A stretch of DNA of 64,000 nt from Allolobophora icterica (Eukaryota > Annelida > Clitellata > Crassiclitellata > Lumbricidae). The position numbers and the translations under genes were made by a program. Positions 60,234 to 64,000 of this stretch are shown piece by piece. Below the pieces are notes generated by a model. That model ran no database searches and had not been told where the DNA came from. It saw only the letters and a list, made by a program, of their open reading frames with translations. The stretch is from NCBI GenBank assembly GCA_963556255.1, contig OY744608.1, positions 26,332,420 through 26,396,419 of the forward strand, in the 5' to 3' direction. Position 1 is the stretch's first letter; every line of letters starts with the position of its first letter.

Positions 60234-60324
60234 AAACACATTCCGATTGTCGCGTTCTCGAAACATAGACAAACTGTCATAATATATGACGGGCAAATAT
60301 TCTAGTAAACGAATATTATTACAT

Positions 60325-60500
60325 TACTAGTGTATTTGCCCGTCGTATTATGACGTCATATTATAGGCCTATATGTATCGTTGGTTATCGCCGTCGTCAA
60401 GACCGCTGTCGTCAAGACAAACGGTTTATGTTTCACAATAGAACAGAAGCCGTTTGTGACGTAGCGTCCTACGACAGACACAGACTATATGGATTTTATA
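60325..60500 (+). repeat. Dispersed repeat, copy 2 (with one CRE)
   Basis: Collinear with 52195-52400. It includes TGACGTCA at 60351-60358. Confidence 0.85.
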
Positions 60501-60865
60501 TAGACTGATTATTATATACATATTAGTATGTCTACATCTGCAGCTCGATAACTTTACCTGCCCTCACTTGTTAAAGTAGCATAGGTCTATATAAATTCCG
60601 CGAAGCGTCCAATGGGAAAATTGTTGGTTCAAATATTTTGCTAAACAAAGGTTTGTAGGGTTTACTTCGAAAATAAAATGTTTTACAGTGAATTTCATTG
60701 CGTCACTTTGCACGGAACCGTCGTTATAGGCGAAGAAACAGATTCTGTGTATGAAAAGGCCAGAGAGCATCGCACAATCCCCTATGATAGCCTATAGAAC
60801 GATGATAGACATTCGACAGTTCCTGCCTGGAAACGAGCCCAAGACAGGGACAATCAGCAAGCCAT

Positions 60866-60898
<33 letters not shown>

Positions 60899-61385
60899 CG
60901 ATGATGATGGCATGTTCATGTATATATAGATATATTTATGGCCTGTAGTCATATAGCTTGGACCAGTATTATGAACGTCGTATTATAGTTATAGGGAATG
61001 TCTAGTACAGCTCCTAGAATAACACCCGAAGTAGATGAACGACGTCAGCCACATAAACGACACAGTCGTAATTACACCCGGTTGACGTCATCTTCTCCAC
61101 GTATGAGATCATCATCCCTATCTGCTCTCGATGGATGCGCTTCATGTCGCCGTCTGATCTGCGTTCCTGCAGCAGCAGCAGCAGCAGCAGCAGCCATGGT
61201 GCACTGCAGCATCTCCAACAACCATACGCTGACCACCTACATATGCATCCATGAAATGACTGCATCTCCGGTTGCGTATAGCGAATCCGTCTAATATACT
61301 TTAATAGAACTATCGATATGAATAGGTGTCGCTCGTATCCACTTACTAATAGAATACACAAAGGCCTACATACACCAGCAGATAG
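60501..61385. other. Intergenic
   Basis: Short GAC/GAT run at 60868-60909 and a (GCA)7 run at 61171-61193. The ORF at 60998-61294 has no recognisable similarity. Confidence 0.4.
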
Positions 61386-62119
61386 CAGTGTGATTCTCCT
61401 TACAGATTTTATTTTAGTTATAGTTATAGTTATAGTTAATGGCTTTTCATTTTAGTTATAGTTACAGTTATAGTTAGTATTATTTTTTAGTTATAGTTAT
61501 AGTTATAGTTACTGGACTTTTATTTTAGTTAATTTTAGTTAGTATATAGTTACAAGTGGCCCCAATGGCGCTCCTCCTGGTCCATATATATGGGGTCATC
61601 GATTATGACAACAAATTTTAGGCAGTTTTTGATCTCCTCCCCCTTGTCAACAACCATCAAGCATTCAAGAACTCCCTAACAGAATTATGTAAAGAAAATT
61701 ACCCCAGCCAGAAAATTTCTATGACTCAAACAAATGCAAAAAATTGAAATTGACAAAAAAACAAAGTGTTGTTGTTCAATTTGAATTTGATACTTAATGG
61801 CTACAGTACACGTGGAGTCACTGTCTATCACAGATATTTCATGGATTTTTTCTATTAAAAAATATAACCTCGTTTTCTTTTAAACGTTTATTCATGAAAT
61901 TTGATTTTTATTACAAACATTCTGATTTGAACACGATAACTTTTTTTATAATATTCCTCTTAACATAGAAAATTAAAATCAAAACAAGTTTCTCACTCTA
62001 ATATTAACAATCGAAAAAAATATCTTTCCATCAAAAAGAAACTTCACGTTCTCATGTTTATCGATATTGCACTTTTTATGTAATTAACGAAAATAGCGAT
62101 GAATTTTCGTTAGTGTTAT
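61386..62119. mobile_element. Second copy of the CAGTGTGATTC hAT-like repeat, truncated at right
   Basis: It starts CAGTGTGATTCTCCTTACAG and follows 45976-47000 (less the nested LINE piece) through GCGATGAATTTTCGTTAGTG. It then breaks off at about 62119 into unrelated sequence beginning TGTCGCGAAC. Confidence 0.85.
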
Positions 62120-62586
62120 TGTCGCGAACTACTACTTCCAGGGGACCGGACTTCTGTAAGGTGTTTCCGATAAGGCAGCCGACGGCTCGTGACGCGACTT
62201 CAGGATGCCTCACGACCGTCGCTAATATCCGTTGAGCTCGGTTTCGGCTTTTTGGCCAAAGACTTAAAAATAAGAAAAGACTGTTTTCGCCGTAAATTAT
62301 AACTCTTTTATTTCACAACGACCGAGATTCTTCTTTCAATAAATTGTACATCTACTACTGCACGAAAATACGTAAAATCCACGAAGAGCTGTGTCAACGA
62401 TCCAGACGAAAATCCACGAAGAGCTACGATAACGATCCAAACGTATATCCACGAAGAACGAGAAGCGAACCGTTTGCTCTATACAAGGTCCTTATATACT
62501 ATTTACAGGCGGCAATTTATACTGCCGGCGAACATAGCTTGTACCAGGCGAACTGGCGAAAGTCAGCCACCTTGTAAACCTTACTA
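62120..62586. other. Unknown insertion, possible LTR start
   Basis: It begins TGTCGCGAAC exactly where the hAT-like copy stops. It contains three near-repeats of TCCACGAAGAGC (62378-62455) and a CCTTATATAC TATA-like word. A 5'-TG start fits a long terminal repeat, but no second LTR, primer-binding site or gag/pol is in the window. Confidence 0.3.
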
Positions 62587-63549
62587 CACCGTGTCTCAAA
62601 ATAAACTGTGCAAAATTGTTTCTGTCAGAACTTCGTCAAATTTCCACCAATTTTAATAATTTTTGGTAGGTAGATGGCAAAATGGCTGAAATTTTATGCT
62701 ATACATAAATTTTCCACCTCACCTGACTTATGTCACCGCACTACCTTGTTAAACACAGATGTGCCAATTTCTTATATAACGCTTAAATTTTATTACATGC
62801 AACAAACTATCTGACGATTTAATTAGCATGCGGTAAAGTAAAATATGGTTTACTTAACAGAGTTTTTAATTGTTATGACAGATCTGCTTAAAAGTGTTAG
62901 AATTGGTGCTCGAAATGTGCCCCGCTTACACGGACACAAGCGCTTAGACGGCGACGCCACTGGCCGATATCAGCATCAATGGTCGACTGGTCAAAGCGCG
63001 CCCACTCGTCGATCAGACGCGTTTTAAGTTCGTCGACGTTGGCTATACTGGAGCGGTAAACCTTTTCCTGCAGCACACTCCATATGCTATAGTCGACTGG
63101 GTTAAGATCCGGTGAATTCGACGGCCACAGTCTTGGAGGTATGAAGTCGGGCGTTTCTCGCGCCAGGAAAGAGACAGTGTCGCGTGCTCGATGCGCCGGG
63201 GCGCCATCCTGTTGAAAGACAAAAAACTCGCCCTAGGATATCCGGCGTATGTCTGGCAGTAGCTTCTGGGCAAGAAGGTTGTCGCGATAGTAGGCCCCAT
63301 TCACTTTGACACCCGGCTCGATGAAATAGTTTGTTGCATGTAATAAAATTTAAGCGTTATATAAGAAATTGGTACATCTGTGTTTAACAAGGTAGTGCGG
63401 TAACATGAGTCTGGTGAGGTGGAAAATTTATGTATAGCATAAAATTTCAGCCATTTTGCCATCTACCTACTAAAAATTATTACAATTGGTGGAAATTTTA
63501 CGAAGTTCTGACAGAAACAATTTTGCACAGTTTATTTTGAGACACGGTG
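62587..63549. mobile_element. Mariner-type deletion derivative with about 224-bp terminal inverted repeats
   Basis: The left arm 62587-62810 (starts CACCGTGTCTCAAAATAAAC) and right arm 63325-63549 are about 95% reverse complements, flanked by TA on both sides (62585-62586, 63550-63551). Between the arms, on the - strand, is the C-terminal half of a mariner-type transposase. The arms are far longer than the roughly 30 bp usual for mariner, so the element looks like a fold-back. Confidence 0.93.
62900..63320 (-). pseudogene. Mariner-type transposase, C-terminal half, disrupted
   Basis: One - strand frame reads GVKVNGAYYRDNLLAQKLLP, an in-frame TAG, FFVFQQDGAPAHRARDTVSF, LWPSNSPDLNPVDYSIWSVL, then VDELKTRLIDEWARF and QWRRRLSACV. 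The second catalytic Asp (QQDGAPAH) and the third (SPDLNPVDYS) are present. The N-terminal paired-type DNA-binding domain and the first catalytic Asp are missing, because the right inverted repeat begins where they should be. It cannot encode an active enzyme. A DDE nuclease in life would cut and paste the element at TA. Confidence 0.9.
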
Positions 63550-63551
63550 TA

Positions 63552-64000
63552 GATGCATAGCTTATATTAACGAACATCAGCCAAACTATTATAGGCCTAC
63601 AGGCGAAACCTAAATGGCGAGTTAAATAGACCGCCAGAGCGTCTAATATACGCTAGCGTCAGTGAAAAGTCAGCCAAAAAGCATCCGGCGCAAGTACGCG
63701 AATAACTCAACGCATTTCTCATACGCGAACATAGAAAAGTTCGTCAATAGTCTTGTGGCGTACATTTCTAATCACCTTAACACAATTTCTCCATACCATG
63801 GTAAAAAATGTCCGCCAAACGCAACGGCGAATTCTACAGAGTTCTCCAAGCGAATAATGTACATCTAGGCCAAGAGCATTAGGTTTAAGGTGGAAATTTT
63901 TCATAACAAGCTGAATTTTTCAGGATAGGTCTAGGAATATGAGTAGAATAACATACTAAAAGTCCCCGATAATCCCCTGGAGCTCTTTCAGAAATCCAAG
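63552..64000. other. Right edge, no recognised gene
   Basis: Continues the sequence interrupted by the mariner element. It may belong to the insertion starting at 62120. Nothing coding is recognised. Confidence 0.4.

Overview
The window is genomic DNA of a multicellular animal: split genes with consensus GT/AG introns, metazoan-specific proteins, many DNA transposons and LINE/SINE remnants, and very abundant microsatellites. The short palindromic word TAGGCCTA and its variants recur throughout. Together with the genes this suggests a marine invertebrate, possibly an echinoderm, but the phylum is an inference. There is nothing prokaryotic here.

Three genes are clear and all lie in the left half. 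(1) At 632-4078 on the + strand are the last three coding exons of a 2-oxoglutarate dehydrogenase E1 (OGDH-type) gene whose 5' part lies off the left edge. (2) At 24327-10171 on the - strand is a complete three-exon eIF4E-binding protein (4E-BP, 115 residues). It has TP phosphosites, the YDRAFLM eIF4E-binding motif and a C-terminal FDMDL TOS motif, and its first intron is 11.7 kb long. (3) At 25736-31569 on the + strand is a complete three-exon THAP-domain protein (488 residues). Its tail carries a coiled coil and a P-element-transposase-like helical motif but no nuclease core. 4E-BP and THAP are head to head, 1.4 kb apart. An unrecognised but coding-like exon lies at 55896-56318 (-).

The rest is repeat-rich. 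Seven short elements have perfect 8-bp target duplications and hAT-like ends (starting at 11186, 13623, 21378, 31917, 33188, 33662 and 55005), and several more are weaker. Other elements are a TA-flanked element at 5333-6434, a PIF/Harbinger-like MITE at 45009-45177, a mariner deletion derivative with about 224-bp inverted repeats at 62587-63549, CR1/L2-like and RTE-like LINE fragments (mostly -), and three tRNA-derived SINE copies. 4E-BP intron 1 contains a LINE broken by two later insertions, one of which carries a piece of the same LINE family.

From about 31.6 kb to the right edge I recognise no conserved gene. This part holds satellites, microsatellites, transposons and short perfect palindromes. 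The most unusual structures are a 74-bp perfect palindrome abutting a 40-bp one (48449-48561), a 76-bp hairpin inserted cleanly into a satellite whose units each carry a CRE-like TGACGTAA (42.4-43.2 kb), and a 36-bp perfect palindrome in THAP intron 1.
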